From Methylobacterium sp. Leaf104 (lineage in GTDB: Bacteria; Pseudomonadota; Alphaproteobacteria; Rhizobiales; Beijerinckiaceae), in assembly GCF_001422885.1 (NCBI RefSeq), contig NZ_LMMZ01000034.1, positions 3,055-67,054 on the forward strand: DNA of 64,000 bases, read 5' to 3'. The notes beneath the pieces were generated by a model. It was not told the DNA's origin. It worked only from the letters and a program-made list of their open reading frames with translations, and made no database searches. A program made the position numbers and the translations under genes. Shown piece after piece: positions 40,455 to 49,102 of the stretch; the first letter of the stretch is position 1, and each line of letters opens with the position of its first letter.

Positions 40455-41579
40455 TCAGGCCGCCTTGCCGGTGAGGGCTTCGTAGCCGAACGGCGTTGAC
40501 GGGCGTCCGAGCGGCGTCGCGACGGCGGCTCGTCCTGTCCGGCGGGCATGGACCGTCGCCATGGTGAGGACCGCCATGGCGAAGACCTGATGGGAGAGCG
40601 CCGCCCAGAGCGGCACGGCCAGCAGCAGGGTGGTGATGCCGAGAACGCCCTGGGCGAGCACGAGACCGGCGATGCCGGTCGCACGGCGGGCCGTCCCGGT
40701 GCCCGGCCGGACCCGACGGGCATCGAGGGCATGGACCAGCGCGACGGCCAGGAGCAGGTAGGCGGTCAGGCGGTGGTTGAGCTGCACCAGGGCGAGGTTG
40801 TCGACGAAGTTCTCGATCCACGGCGTCCCGGCGAAGAGTTCCGCCATGGGCGGCACGAGGTGCCCGTCCATGCTCGGCCAGGTGTTGTACAGGAGGCCGG
40901 CCTTCGATCCGGCGACGAGGCCGCCGAGGAAGATCTGGACGACCACGAGGACCATGATGGCGAATGCCGTCCGCTGCAGGCGCGGCGGTCCGGCTTCGGC
41001 GGCGGCGTCCGACGGGCGCAGGCCGGCGGCGAGCCAGACGAGACCGGCCAGGATCAGGCTGGCGGTGGTGAGGTGGAGGGCGAGCTTCAACGGCGCGACG
41101 GCCGTCATGCCGGGCTGGAGGCCGGAGGCGACCATGATCCAGCCGATCGCGCCCTGGAGGCCGCCGAGGATCCCGAGCCCGAGGAGGCCGAGGCCGAGGC
41201 TGCGGGTCAGGGCGCCGCGCCACCAGAACCAGAGCAGGGGCAGGAAGAAGACCAGGCCGACGATGCGGCCGAGGAGGCGATGGCCCCATTCCCAGGCATA
41301 CAGCACCTTGAAGTCGGACAGGCCCATGCCCTGGTTCAGGATGCGGTATTGCGGCGTGTCGCGATACTTCTCGAACTCCGCCGCCCAGGCCCCGGCCGAG
41401 ACGGGCGGGATCGCCCCCGTGACGGGCCGCCATTCCGTGATCGAGAGTCCGGAGCCGGTGAGGCGCGTGGCACCGCCGACGGCGACCATGCCGACCACGA
41501 GGGCGGCCAGCAGGTAGAGCCAGATTCGCACGCCCCGCTGCCCGGAGGTCCTGCCGGTCGCCTGTTCGCCTGCTCGCAC
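40455..41579 (-). CDS. ctaA: Heme A synthase (COX15/CtaA)
   Basis: 374 residues with eight membrane segments; converts heme O to heme A for aa3-type cytochrome c oxidase. The four conserved heme-ligand His residues are seen in YAWEWGHRLLGR, LALHLTTAS, LVQLNHRLTAY and LSHQVFAMA. ATRLTGSGLSITEWRP opens the family domain. GTG 41579 is preferred because AGGAA lies 8 bp upstream; a TTG 28 codons earlier would extend the protein into a low-complexity stretch overlapping the previous gene. Confidence 0.94.
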   Translation of the reverse strand: MRAGEQATGRTSGQRGVRIWLYLLAALVVGMVAVGGATRLTGSGLSITEWRPVTGAIPPVSAGAWAAEFEKYRDTPQYRILNQGMGLSDFKVLYAWEWGHRLLGRIVGLVFFLPLLWFWWRGALTRSLGLGLLGLGILGGLQGAIGWIMVASGLQPGMTAVAPLKLALHLTTASLILAGLVWLAAGLRPSDAAAEAGPPRLQRTAFAIMVLVVVQIFLGGLVAGSKAGLLYNTWPSMDGHLVPPMAELFAGTPWIENFVDNLALVQLNHRLTAYLLLAVALVHALDARRVRPGTGTARRATGIAGLVLAQGVLGITTLLLAVPLWAALSHQVFAMAVLTMATVHARRTGRAAVATPLGRPSTPFGYEALTGKAA

Positions 41580-41637
41580 CGCGTCGTTCCTCGCATCCCG
41601 CGCGGGCGCCGATCGGCGCGCCGCGGATGGATGCGGG

Positions 41638-41790
41638 TTAAGCGAGGTAGGCGCTGTGGGCAACGCTCAGCGACGACGCACCGCCGGGCTCCAGGCCCCC
41701 GGCATCCAGGTCGCGCTGACGGGAGAGCGACAGCATCTCGAGTACGGCGATGACGATCCAGGGTCCCGCGATCCCGATGAAGAACGTCAT
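41638..41790 (-). CDS. Small membrane protein upstream of ctaA
   Basis: 50 residues: MTFFIGIAGPWIVIAVLEML is one membrane segment, followed by a polar tail. GGAGG lies about 12 bp upstream of ATG 41790. Same strand as ctaA with about 60 bp between them. I recognise no family. The ribosome-binding site and hydrophobic pattern support a real small gene. Confidence 0.55.
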   Translation of the reverse strand: MTFFIGIAGPWIVIAVLEMLSLSRQRDLDAGGLEPGGASSLSVAHSAYLA

Positions 41791-41881
41791 GCCTGCAAAT
41801 CCTCCTGCGCGCCGCGCGCGACAGCCAGAATAGGTGACGCACGAGGTTCGGCAAGCCGGAAAGCAAACCGAAAAGACAGTC

Positions 41882-42163
41882 TCAGAAGGCAGTGCGCGCC
41901 AACTTCCAAACCAGGAAGGCCAGGACACCGGCGCCGAGACACCGCCGCCAGGGATTCACGCCGCGCACGACCTCGTCGACGGCCCACCACGCGAGCGCCG
42001 CCGCGCCGAGGACGCGGAGATAGGGGCCGATTCGACCGCCCGGCCCATCGAGCCAGCCGACCACCGCGCAGCCGATGAAGATCAGCAGCGGGGCGTTCGG
42101 CCATTGTCCGATGGTGATCGCACCCGTCTGGCGGTTGCGAAAGAACCAGTCGATCGCGTTCAG
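41882..42163 (-). CDS. Small membrane protein with probable CTG start
   Basis: 93 residues if translation begins at CTG 42161-42163. The frame reads (M)NAIDWFFRNRQTG, QWPNAPLLIFIGCAVVGWLDG, RVLGAAALAWWAVDEVVRG, then LGAGVLAFLVWKLAR, giving three hydrophobic segments. The protein-like sequence clearly extends upstream of the first GTG (42062-42064) and no ATG, GTG or TTG exists before the previous gene's stop. The CTG overlaps that TGA (CTGA), as ATGA overlaps do. Family not recognised. If CTG is not used, a shorter 60-residue form from GTG 42064 is the alternative. Confidence 0.6.
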   Translation of the reverse strand: MNAIDWFFRNRQTGAITIGQWPNAPLLIFIGCAVVGWLDGPGGRIGPYLRVLGAAALAWWAVDEVVRGVNPWRRCLGAGVLAFLVWKLARTAF

Positions 42164-42345
42164 GTCGGGACTCCGGTGTCGGCCTTGCGGGCCGGGGCGC
42201 AGATCTGCGGCGACACCTTGTCGAGATGCTCGCAGGCATTGCGAAGGTACCAGGCCCGCAACTCGGGCTGGCCCGGGGCCACGTACATGCCGACGAGCAC
42301 GAAGGCGACCGCGCCGACGATGATGAGGGTGAGAAGACTACGCAT
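42160..42345 (-). CDS. Small membrane-anchored protein
   Basis: 61 residues: SLLTLIIVGAVAFVLVGMYVA is a membrane anchor, followed by a short domain (PELRAWYLRNACEHLDKVSPQICAPARK) with two Cys that could form a disulfide outside the membrane. GGGAG lies 8 bp before ATG 42345. It overlaps the next gene at its stop. A stress-type promoter lies about 170 bp upstream (42512-42536), with a hairpin in between. Confidence 0.7.
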   Translation of the reverse strand: MRSLLTLIIVGAVAFVLVGMYVAPGQPELRAWYLRNACEHLDKVSPQICAPARKADTGVPT

Positions 42346-42428
42346 CGGGGCAACTCCCAGGACCGGTCGGGCGCCCCTTCTCACCACCCGGGTCTCGGGG
42401 AGACCCCATCTCCGGGGGGAGTCCCGGA

Positions 42429-42505
42429 CAAAGAAACAGCCCGCGCGCCGATCTCGGCATGCAGGCTGTATGAGCTTGGGAGGATCGAGAGGCTGTTGAG
42501 ACCTG
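42429..42505 (-). ncRNA. Candidate stress-controlled small RNA (candidate C)
   Basis: An exact GGAAC-N16-CGTT promoter on the minus strand (42512-42536) points at this stretch. About 35 nt of transcript, including the anti-Shine-Dalgarno-like CGATCCTCCCAAG (complement of 42475-42487), are followed by a hairpin. In the hairpin ACAGCC pairs with GGCTGT (42464-42469 with 42436-42441), with inner GC and GCCG/CGGC pairs, and the tail is TTTCTTTG. There is no start codon with a ribosome-binding site inside. The transcript ends are estimates. The alternative is that this is simply the leader of the gene at 42345. Confidence 0.45.
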
Positions 42506-42511
42506 CCTGAC

Positions 42512-42536
42512 AACGGCGCCGTCCGGCAACGGTTCC
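42512..42536 (-). promoter_or_regulatory. sigma-EcfG-type promoter
   Basis: On the minus strand the sequence reads GGAAC, 16 bases, CGTT: an exact match to the general-stress-response consensus recognised by EcfG sigma factors of Methylobacterium and relatives. It lies between the adenine deaminase stop and the hairpin at 42429-42469. Confidence 0.7.
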
Positions 42537-42558
42537 CGCACCGGATCGTGGAATCGCC

Positions 42559-44367
42559 TCAGGCGGCTTCGAACAGGGGCACGATGCGCATGCCCGGCAC
42601 CAGGACGAGGCCCTTGTCGGTGATGCGGATCTCCGGAATCACCGAGAGCGGGATCAGATTGAAGCCCATATAGGGGATGGTGCAGCCGGCTCGCTCCCAC
42701 GCTGCCTTGAGCACCCGCACCTCCTCGGCCACCGCCGTGACGCGCTTGTCCGACAGGAGCCCGGCCACCGGCAGCGGCACCAGGGCGACCACCGCTCCCT
42801 CCTCGACCACGCAGACGCCGCCCTGGATCGCGCTCAGGGCGTCGAGGGCGACGCGCATGTCCGCCTCGTCGAGGCCCGCGACGATGACGTTGTGGGAGTC
42901 GTGGCCCACGCTGCTCGCCACCGCGCCGCGTTTCAGCCCGAAGGCGCGCAGCAGGCCGTGGGCGAGATTTCCGGCCCGGCCGTGGCGCTCGATCACGGTG
43001 ACGAAGCAGAGGTCGTTGGCCGCCAGCGTCGCAGGCCAGTCCGGCCCGGGCACGAGGTCGACGATCTCGTGGGTGAGCTCGATGCCCGGGAGCGTGGTGC
43101 GGATCGCGTTGATCCGGCACGGTCCCGCCGGCAAGTCCGGGACGAGGGACGGCAGCGGATCGGGCAGGTGCATGGTGGCGTAGGCCGGCGCCGGGTAGCG
43201 GTAGGGGCGCGACAGGGCGGCGTCGAGGATCGGCGTGATCCGCCGGTTCTCGACGACCAACTCGCCGCCATACCAAGTGGAATGGGGCACGAGGTCGTCG
43301 TCGAGGAGCACGAGATCGGCCCGGCGGCCGCCGCCGAAGCCGCCGATCTCGCCGTCGAGACCGTAGCGGGTGGCGGGGTGCAGCGACCCCATCGACCAGG
43401 CCTGCACCTTCGGGATGCCCATGCGCACCGCCTCGCGCACCACCCAGTCGAGGCCGAAGGCGAGAAGATCCTGCGCGTCGCGATCGTCGGTGCAGACGCA
43501 GATCCGCTTGGCGGCGGCGCCGTAATCCAGGATGGTGCCAATGCCTTTCGGCAGGCTGTGCCAGGGCGTGGTCGGCGGGCCGCCGCGCAGGTAGATCCAG
43601 ACGCCCGCCTCCAGGAGGTCGTCGGCGATGTCGCGGTCGATGGCCTCGTGGGTGTCGGTGACGCCGCTGGCCGCATAGGCCGACACGAAGTCGCGCCCGT
43701 AAATGTGGCCTGAGACCGGGCGCCCGCGCTCCAGGGCGGCCTGGATGATGGCGTGGGCGCGGGGGTCGCCCTCGCAGACCGCCACGAAATCCATCTTCTC
43801 GCCGAGGCCGATCGCCTCCGGCCAGGCATCGAACAGGGCCGCGATCTTGGCCGCGTCGAGGTCGCCGCCCGCGGTCTCCAGTTCGGGCGAGGTCGCCGGC
43901 ACCGTGCTGGGCACCGTGAGGTAGATGTTCAGGGGCGCCGCGCGGGCATCCTCAAGCATCCAGGCGATGCCGTCCGTATCGAGGACGTTGCCGATCTCGT
44001 GGCTGTCGCAGACGATGCTGGTGGTGCCGTTGAGGAGCGCGGCCTCGGCATAGGCGCAGGCCGTGACCATGCTGCTCTCGATGTGGAGGTGCGGGTCGAC
44101 GAGGCCCGGTGCGAGCAGGCCGCCGCCGAGGTCGTGGCGCGGCGCGGCGCCCCGATGGGTTCCCGCCGGCCTCACCGCCGCGATCCGTCCGCCGGCGATC
44201 CAGACCTCGCGGTCGGGCAGGATGCGCTCGGAATAGGTCGAGAGCAGCCGGGCGCCGGTGAGGACGCGATCGGGCTCGGCCCGGCCCGAGGCCACGGCCG
44301 CGAGGTGTCGTGTCATCCGGCTCAAGGGTTCGACGGAGAAGCGCGTCAGCGGTCGCGTGTCGGTCAT
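42559..44367 (-). CDS. ade: Adenine deaminase
   Basis: 602 residues, family length. It converts adenine to hypoxanthine in purine salvage. Amidohydrolase features: [13 protein letters not shown] with the metal-binding Hx[29 protein letters not shown] and [13 protein letters not shown]. The C-terminal part ([28 protein letters not shown]) is the characteristic Ade tail. ATG 44367 fits the family start; the open frame continues upstream without resemblance. Confidence 0.94.
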   Translation of the reverse strand: MTDTRPLTRFSVEPLSRMTRHLAAVASGRAEPDRVLTGARLLSTYSERILPDREVWIAGGRIAAVRPAGTHRGAAPRHDLGGGLLAPGLVDPHLHIESSMVTACAYAEAALLNGTTSIVCDSHEIGNVLDTDGIAWMLEDARAAPLNIYLTVPSTVPATSPELETAGGDLDAAKIAALFDAWPEAIGLGEKMDFVAVCEGDPRAHAIIQAALERGRPVSGHIYGRDFVSAYAASGVTDTHEAIDRDIADDLLEAGVWIYLRGGPPTTPWHSLPKGIGTILDYGAAAKRICVCTDDRDAQDLLAFGLDWVVREAVRMGIPKVQAWSMGSLHPATRYGLDGEIGGFGGGRRADLVLLDDDLVPHSTWYGGELVVENRRITPILDAALSRPYRYPAPAYATMHLPDPLPSLVPDLPAGPCRINAIRTTLPGIELTHEIVDLVPGPDWPATLAANDLCFVTVIERHGRAGNLAHGLLRAFGLKRGAVASSVGHDSHNVIVAGLDEADMRVALDALSAIQGGVCVVEEGAVVALVPLPVAGLLSDKRVTAVAEEVRVLKAAWERAGCTIPYMGFNLIPLSVIPEIRITDKGLVLVPGMRIVPLFEAA

Positions 44368-44658
44368 GCGGTCTCCCGATCCTCGAAGGGTCGGCATCGC
44401 CGCCCCGGCCACCCCCGCGGCGCACGCATCGTGCCAGACCGCGGACCCGCGCGACAGGCGCGGCGACCCGGAAGCCGGGTTGCCAAGCCGGCGCCGCGGC
44501 ACCATTTAGGCGCCATGCCGGTCGCGACCCCGCGTCGCTCGATCGGAGACGGCCACGATGACGGGCCTGGGTGACGCCGGATGTACGCGCACCCGCCCCG
44601 TCCCATCCGTGGCCGTCGGCATTTCCCCCAGCCCCTGCAGTTCGAGCATCGTCCCGTC

Positions 44659-44913
44659 ATGGCCAAGCGTACCAAGTCGAAACCGCAGGAGCGCGGCTCC
44701 GTCCTGTTCGACGTCGTCTACGACGACGAGTCCCGCGCCTCGAACCGGCGCGTGCCCATGGAAATCCTCGGCGGCCTCGACGGCGACGAGCCGGCCCGCC
44801 AGCTCATCGAGGACCAGGATCGCGCCATCTCGGAGAAGTCCGGCCGCCCCCTGCGGGCGATCCGCAGCCTGACCCGCTCGCCCGCCCGCGTCTCCACGGC
44901 CTCGGACGAGTAG
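44659..44913 (+). CDS. Small polar protein of unknown function
   Basis: 84 residues from ATG 44659. A basic start (MAKRTKSKPQERGS) is followed by a mixed-charge body (VLFDVVYDDESRASNRRVPMEILGGLD, EPARQLIEDQDRAISEKSGRP) and a Ser/Arg tail. No Cys or membrane segment. The family is not recognised by name, but the pattern FDVVYDDESRASNRRVP looks conserved rather than random. Single gene, divergent from ade. Confidence 0.65.
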   Translation: MAKRTKSKPQERGSVLFDVVYDDESRASNRRVPMEILGGLDGDEPARQLIEDQDRAISEKSGRPLRAIRSLTRSPARVSTASDE

Positions 44914-44964
44914 GCCGCGCCCGTCCCCGCCGCCCGGACCAGCCCCGGGCCGGCGGTTCCGCCT

Positions 44965-45180
44965 TCAGGCCTTCTTGAGGAACGCCGCCTTCAGGACGAG
45001 GCCCTTCACCTTCTCGGCGTTGCACTCGATCTCGGCCGGATCGTCGGTCAGCCGGATGTTCCGGATCAGCGTGCCGCGCTTCAGGGTCGTCGAGGTCCCC
45101 TTCACCTTCAGGTCCTTGATCAGGGTCACCGCGTCGCCGTCGGCGAGCTTGGTGCCGTTCGCATCCCGGGTCTCGTCCAT
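44965..45180 (-). CDS. yjdM: PhnA/YjdM domain protein, short form
   Basis: 71 residues of the PhnA_C domain: DANGTKLADGDAVTLIKDLKVKG, GTLIRNIRLTDDPAEIECNAEKVKGLVLKAAFLKK (two parts). The N-terminal zinc ribbon of the full-length E. coli protein is absent, as in many alphaproteobacterial copies. Despite the historical name, no phosphonate genes are nearby and the function is unknown. ATG 45180 is used; a longer frame has no resemblance. Confidence 0.88.
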   Translation of the reverse strand: MDETRDANGTKLADGDAVTLIKDLKVKGTSTTLKRGTLIRNIRLTDDPAEIECNAEKVKGLVLKAAFLKKA

Positions 45181-45190
45181 GAGCCCGGTC

Positions 45191-45394
45191 TCAGGCCTCG
45201 GGCCGTGTGTAGGGCCGGCCGGCATCGACGAGGGCGCGGTCGACTGCCTCGATGGCGAGCAGGATCCGGGTCAGGTCCTCGGCGGCCGAGGGAGCGGCGA
45301 CCTCGCTGCTGCCGATGCGACGGGCGAGCGCGCCGCGCTGGCGGGCGAGGCTGTCCCGTGCCCGGTTCATCTGCTCGATCTCTTCCGACGTCAT
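45191..45394 (-). CDS. Small helical protein of unknown function
   Basis: 67 residues, predicted to be two helices: SEEIEQMNRARDSLARQRGALARRIG and AAEDLTRILLAIEAVDRALVDAG. It lies 10 bp upstream of the PhnA-like gene, same strand, so probably one operon. No family is recognised. The heptad-like spacing of hydrophobic residues suggests a short coiled coil. Confidence 0.6.
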   Translation of the reverse strand: MTSEEIEQMNRARDSLARQRGALARRIGSSEVAAPSAAEDLTRILLAIEAVDRALVDAGRPYTRPEA

Positions 45395-45491
45395 ACCATG
45401 TTCCCCCTGAACCGGCCCGGCAGGGCCGCAGGAGCGATGCGGCCTTTGCGAGCCGAACGCAAGGCGGGCTCCCTCCGGATCGGAGCCTGTC

Positions 45492-46256
45492 TCAGAACAG
45501 GGCGCCCTGCTCGTCCTCGTCGCTGGAGCGCGGCTGCGCGGCGGGCGGCGCGTCCCGTCCGGCCTCGCCGCGCTGCGGCCGCGCGAGCGGTTCGATCAGG
45601 TCCGGTTCGTCGATGCGGGCGTTGTTCACACGGGCGCTGACGGGATCGAGGGTGAGCCAGTCGTTCGGACAGGGCCGGCACAAGGCCACCGCCGCATCCG
45701 GTTCGGTGCCGCGGGTGTCGAGCCAGGACTCGATGGTCTCCGGCGCGAGGATCACCGGCATGCGGTCGTGGACGGCCGCCATCGCGCCGTTGGCGTCCGT
45801 GGTGACGATGGCCGCGGTGTCGACCTCCGAGCCGTCGGCCCCGAGCCAGTTCTCCCACAGGCCGGCCAGGGCCATCGGCGCCCGGTCGGCGCGGCGGATC
45901 ATGAACGGGGTCCTGGTCGCGACCCTGCCCGTTCCCTCCCGGCGCCACTCGTAGAAGCCGTCCGCCAGGAAGACGCAGCGGCGATGGCGCAGGGCGCCGC
46001 GGAAGGTGGGTTTTTCCCGCAGCGTCTCGGATCGGGCGTTGATGACGAGGGGGAAATCCTTCGGGTCCTTGACCCAGCTCGGCCACAGGCCCCAGCGCAC
46101 CAGGCGGAACTGGCGCCGGCCGCCCTCCGACAGCACCACGGGCACCGGCTGGGTCGGCGCCACGTTGTAACGGGGCGGGAAGTTCGGAACCTCGGGATAG
46201 CCGTAGAAGGCCCGGAAGATCTCCGGGGCCTGGGCGATGAAGAAGCGTCCACACAT
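45492..46256 (-). CDS. SOS response-associated peptidase (SRAP/HMCES/YedK family)
   Basis: 254 residues. The invariant N-terminus MCGRFF carries Cys2, which forms a thiazolidine link with abasic sites in single-stranded DNA. Other family motifs: RYNVAPTQPVPVV, INARSETLREKPTF, RCVFLADGFYEWRR (catalytic Glu) and AAVHDRMPVILAPE (His). The last about 40 residues are a disordered, acidic tail. Its role is shielding abasic sites during replication. Single gene with no LexA box that I could see upstream. Confidence 0.95.
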   Translation of the reverse strand: MCGRFFIAQAPEIFRAFYGYPEVPNFPPRYNVAPTQPVPVVLSEGGRRQFRLVRWGLWPSWVKDPKDFPLVINARSETLREKPTFRGALRHRRCVFLADGFYEWRREGTGRVATRTPFMIRRADRAPMALAGLWENWLGADGSEVDTAAIVTTDANGAMAAVHDRMPVILAPETIESWLDTRGTEPDAAVALCRPCPNDWLTLDPVSARVNNARIDEPDLIEPLARPQRGEAGRDAPPAAQPRSSDEDEQGALF

Positions 46257-46347
46257 GGGCGGACGATCGGCAAATCCGACGCGATCGGCAAGGCCCGATG
46301 GGCTTGGATCGGTCTTTCCACGGCGGCGACCGTCCGGGTCCAGCGCG

Positions 46348-47352
46348 CTACAGCCAGCGCTTCCAGCGGAAGAACACGTATGGGAGCACGGCCGCGACGA
46401 CCATCATGACCACCGCCATCGGGTAGCCGAACCCCCAGTCCAGCTCCGGCATGGCCTTGAAGTTCATGCCGTAGATCGACGCGATCAGGGTCGGCGGCAT
46501 GAAGACCACCGCCATGACCGAGAACAGCTTGATGATGTTGTTCTGTTCCAGGTTCACCAGCCCGAGGGTGGCGTCGAGGAGGAACTGGATCTTCGAGGAC
46601 AGGAAGGTGGCGTGCTCCTCCAGGGACTGGAGATCGCGCAGGGTGGAGCGCACGTCCTCGCGCAACTCGCGCGGGGCCTTGGCGGTGCGGTAGGTCGCCG
46701 AGAGCGAGAGCAGGATGCGCTCCATCGAGACCAGGCTCTCGCGCTGCTTCGAGATGAGGTCGCCGTGGCGCCCCAGCGCCCGGAGCGTGTCCTGCAGGGC
46801 GGTGTTGCGGGCGCTCGGGTCCTCCTTCTCCTCGAAGATCTTGCCCGAGAGCCGGTCGATGCGCTCGCCCTGGAGCTGGAGCACGTCCGCCGCCCGGTCG
46901 ATCACGGTCTCGATCAGCCCGGCCAGGATGGTCTCGCCGGAAGGAACCGCCGAGGGACCGTTGCCCGTGGAGCGGCCGGCCCGCTGCGTGTACATCCGGA
47001 AGGCCTGCGGCTCCTCGTAGCGCACGGTCACGAGCCGGTTGCCGCGCAGGATGAAGGTGATGCCGGCCAGCCCCGGCTCCTCGGATTCGCTGACCTTGCT
47101 CAGCACCCGGCCGGTCATGTAGCGGGCGCCGTCCTCGACGTAGAGGAGTTCGGAGGGCTCGATGTCCTTCATCTCCTCGCGGGTCGGCACCGAGATGCCC
47201 ATGAAGACTTCGACCTTGAGGTCCTCCTCCCGGCTCGGCCGCACCATGTCGAGCCAGACGGTGTCGTCGGGGATCGGCTCCTGCAATTCGAGGGAACGGC
47301 GCTCGAGCAGGGTCTGCCCGGCACCGGCGACCGGCTGGTGGATGAAGATCAC
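46348..47352 (-). CDS. corA: CorA family magnesium/divalent cation transporter
   Basis: 334 residues from GTG 47352. A large cytoplasmic domain with a long helical stalk (RLSGKIFEEKEDPSARNTAL; STLRDLQSLEEHATFLSSKI) is followed by two C-terminal membrane helices. The selectivity-filter motif YGMNFKAMPELDWGFGYP lies between them. CorA pentamers carry Mg2+ or other divalent ions. The GTG is 10 bp after the stop of the preceding SDR gene; ATG 47397, inside that gene, is an alternative. Confidence 0.92.
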   Translation of the reverse strand: MIFIHQPVAGAGQTLLERRSLELQEPIPDDTVWLDMVRPSREEDLKVEVFMGISVPTREEMKDIEPSELLYVEDGARYMTGRVLSKVSESEEPGLAGITFILRGNRLVTVRYEEPQAFRMYTQRAGRSTGNGPSAVPSGETILAGLIETVIDRAADVLQLQGERIDRLSGKIFEEKEDPSARNTALQDTLRALGRHGDLISKQRESLVSMERILLSLSATYRTAKAPRELREDVRSTLRDLQSLEEHATFLSSKIQFLLDATLGLVNLEQNNIIKLFSVMAVVFMPPTLIASIYGMNFKAMPELDWGFGYPMAVVMMVVAAVLPYVFFRWKRWL

Positions 47353-47362
47353 GCGGGATGTC

Positions 47363-48223
47363 TCAGGCGAAGGCCCCGGGAGGCGGTGTGCTCGCATCCG
47401 GCACGAAGAAGTCCGGCGCAAGAGGGATGCCGGGTGTGACGCGGTATTTTGAAAAGTCCGTGACACCCTGCTCGGCCAGGAAACTGTCGTCGATGAGGAA
47501 GCGGCCGGTCACCTCCCGGGCCGGCAGGCCGAACAGCGCGTGGGCGGCGTCGGCCAGGATCTCGGGGGTGCGGCTCGCCTGCATCAGGGCCTCGCCGCCC
47601 AGCAGGTTCTTCACCGCCGCGGTGGCGATGGTGGTGCGCGGCCACAGGGCGTTCACCGCGATGCCCTGGCGCCGCAGCTCGCCGGAAAGACCGAGGACGC
47701 AGAGCGACATGCCGTACTTGGCGATGGAATAGGCCAGGTGCGGTGCGAACCACTTCTCGGACAGGTCGAGGGGCGGCGACAGCATGACGATGTGCGGGTT
47801 CTCCGCCTTGGCGAGGTGCGGGATCGCGTATTTGCTGACCATGTAGGTGCCGCGCGTATTGATGCCGTGCATCAGGTCGAAGCGCTTCATCTCGGTCTCG
47901 GGCGTCCGGGTCAGCGAGATCGCGCTGGCGTTGTTCACCACGATGTCGATGCCGCCGAAGGTCTTCGCCGTGGTCTCGATGGCGGTCGCCACGCTGTCCT
48001 CGTCGCGGACGTCGACGAGGAGCGGCAGCGCCCGCCCGCCCGCCGCCTCGATGGCCGCGGCCGCGGTGTGGATGGTGCCCTCCAGCTTCGGATGCGGCGT
48101 ATCGGTCTTGGCCGCGATCGCGATGTTGGCGCCGTCGCGGGCCGCGCGCAGGGCGATGGCGAGGCCGATCCCGCGGGAGGCCCCGGTGATGAACAGGGTT
48201 TTGCCCTGAAGCGATCCGCTCAT
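47363..48223 (-). CDS. Short-chain dehydrogenase/reductase, HSDL2-like
   Basis: 286 residues. NAD(P)-binding TGASRGIGLAIA, the NNASAI motif, and the catalytic triad Ser (MLSPPLDLS region) with YxxxK in YSIAKYGM. The long substrate segment and ending resemble hydroxysteroid dehydrogenase-like protein 2 homologues. It is the third promoter-distal gene of the lipid-oxidation-type cluster 51680-47363, lying 3 bp after the next SDR gene. Substrate unknown; a beta-hydroxyacyl compound is plausible from context. Confidence 0.88.
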   Translation of the reverse strand: MSGSLQGKTLFITGASRGIGLAIALRAARDGANIAIAAKTDTPHPKLEGTIHTAAAAIEAAGGRALPLLVDVRDEDSVATAIETTAKTFGGIDIVVNNASAISLTRTPETEMKRFDLMHGINTRGTYMVSKYAIPHLAKAENPHIVMLSPPLDLSEKWFAPHLAYSIAKYGMSLCVLGLSGELRRQGIAVNALWPRTTIATAAVKNLLGGEALMQASRTPEILADAAHALFGLPAREVTGRFLIDDSFLAEQGVTDFSKYRVTPGIPLAPDFFVPDASTPPPGAFA

Positions 48224-48226
48224 GTC

Positions 48227-49102
48227 TCAGGTTTCCTCGGCGTTGATCTGGAACCGGGACGGCCGGGTGCCGTCCGCATCGGTGAAGCCGTATTGGGCGG
48301 CGAGATCCCCGGCATGGAGGACCTGCCCGGCCCGGGTCGCGACGGCCGGGTCGGCGGCCAGGGCGGCGAGGGCGCGACCCGCATAGAGCGGGCTCTCCGT
48401 CGCCCGGTCGGCATGGCCGATGTCGACGGCGCGCTCGGTGCGCACGAAGCCGGGGGAGAGCGCGAGGGCCGTGACCCCGTGCGGCGCCAGTTCCTGGGCG
48501 CAGGCGAAGGCCAGCCGGTTCGTGGTGGCCTTGGTCAGGTCGTAGAAGATGTCGCCGAGGTAGCCCGGGGCGGTGTCGAACGAGACGAAGGCGAGGAGGC
48601 CGGCTTTCGCCGAGACCATCGCGGGGGCGACCGCGCGGGCGAGGAGCAGGGCCGGATAGGGGCCGCTCCCGAAGAAGTCCGAGAACGGTTCGGCCGAGCG
48701 GCGCCAGAACGGCGTGCCCCAGGCGGCGCCGTCGGCGTAGCGCTCGCCGTCATAGCCCTCGTTGCCGCCCCAGACGCTGGAGACGGCGAGATCGATGCGC
48801 CCGAACCGGCGCAGGACCCAGTGGACCAGCGTGTCGACCGCCCGCTCGCTGGTATGGTCACAGAGGTAGTGGTGGCCCTCGCCGCCGGCGGCGTCGACGG
48901 CCCGGGCGGTGTCCTCGACGACCTCCGGCCGTCCTTCCGTGCGCGGCCCCGTCTCGCTGGAGCGGGCGGTGACGATGACGGTGGCGCCCGCCTCGCCGAG
49001 TCCCCGGGCGATGCCTCGGCCGACGCCGCGCGAGGCACCGGCCACGAGGCAGATCCTTCCCCGCAGGTCGGGTGTCGGCCGGGCGTCGGGGCCGGCGCTC
49101 AC
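48227..49102 (-). CDS. Short-chain dehydrogenase/reductase, DHRS1-like
   Basis: 291 residues from GTG 49102, overlapping the enoyl-CoA hydratase stop (GTGA). The cofactor loop is VAGASRGVGRGIARGL, followed by VTARSSETGPRTEGRPEVVEDTA (split), an extended loop typical of the DHRS1 group. The active-site YxxxK is in FYDLTKATTN and the family Ser is in FVSFDT. Part of the same operon. The reaction is probably oxidation or reduction of a hydroxy/keto group on a lipid-like substrate. Confidence 0.85.
   Translation of the reverse strand: MSAGPDARPTPDLRGRICLVAGASRGVGRGIARGLGEAGATVIVTARSSETGPRTEGRPEVVEDTARAVDAAGGEGHHYLCDHTSERAVDTLVHWVLRRFGRIDLAVSSVWGGNEGYDGERYADGAAWGTPFWRRSAEPFSDFFGSGPYPALLLARAVAPAMVSAKAGLLAFVSFDTAPGYLGDIFYDLTKATTNRLAFACAQELAPHGVTALALSPGFVRTERAVDIGHADRATESPLYAGRALAALAADPAVATRAGQVLHAGDLAAQYGFTDADGTRPSRFQINAEET

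Noticed and set aside
44965..45180. Phosphonate use, from the PhnA name
   Set aside because: No phn genes are nearby. PhnA/YjdM is known not to be a phosphonate enzyme in general, and this copy is only the short C-terminal domain.
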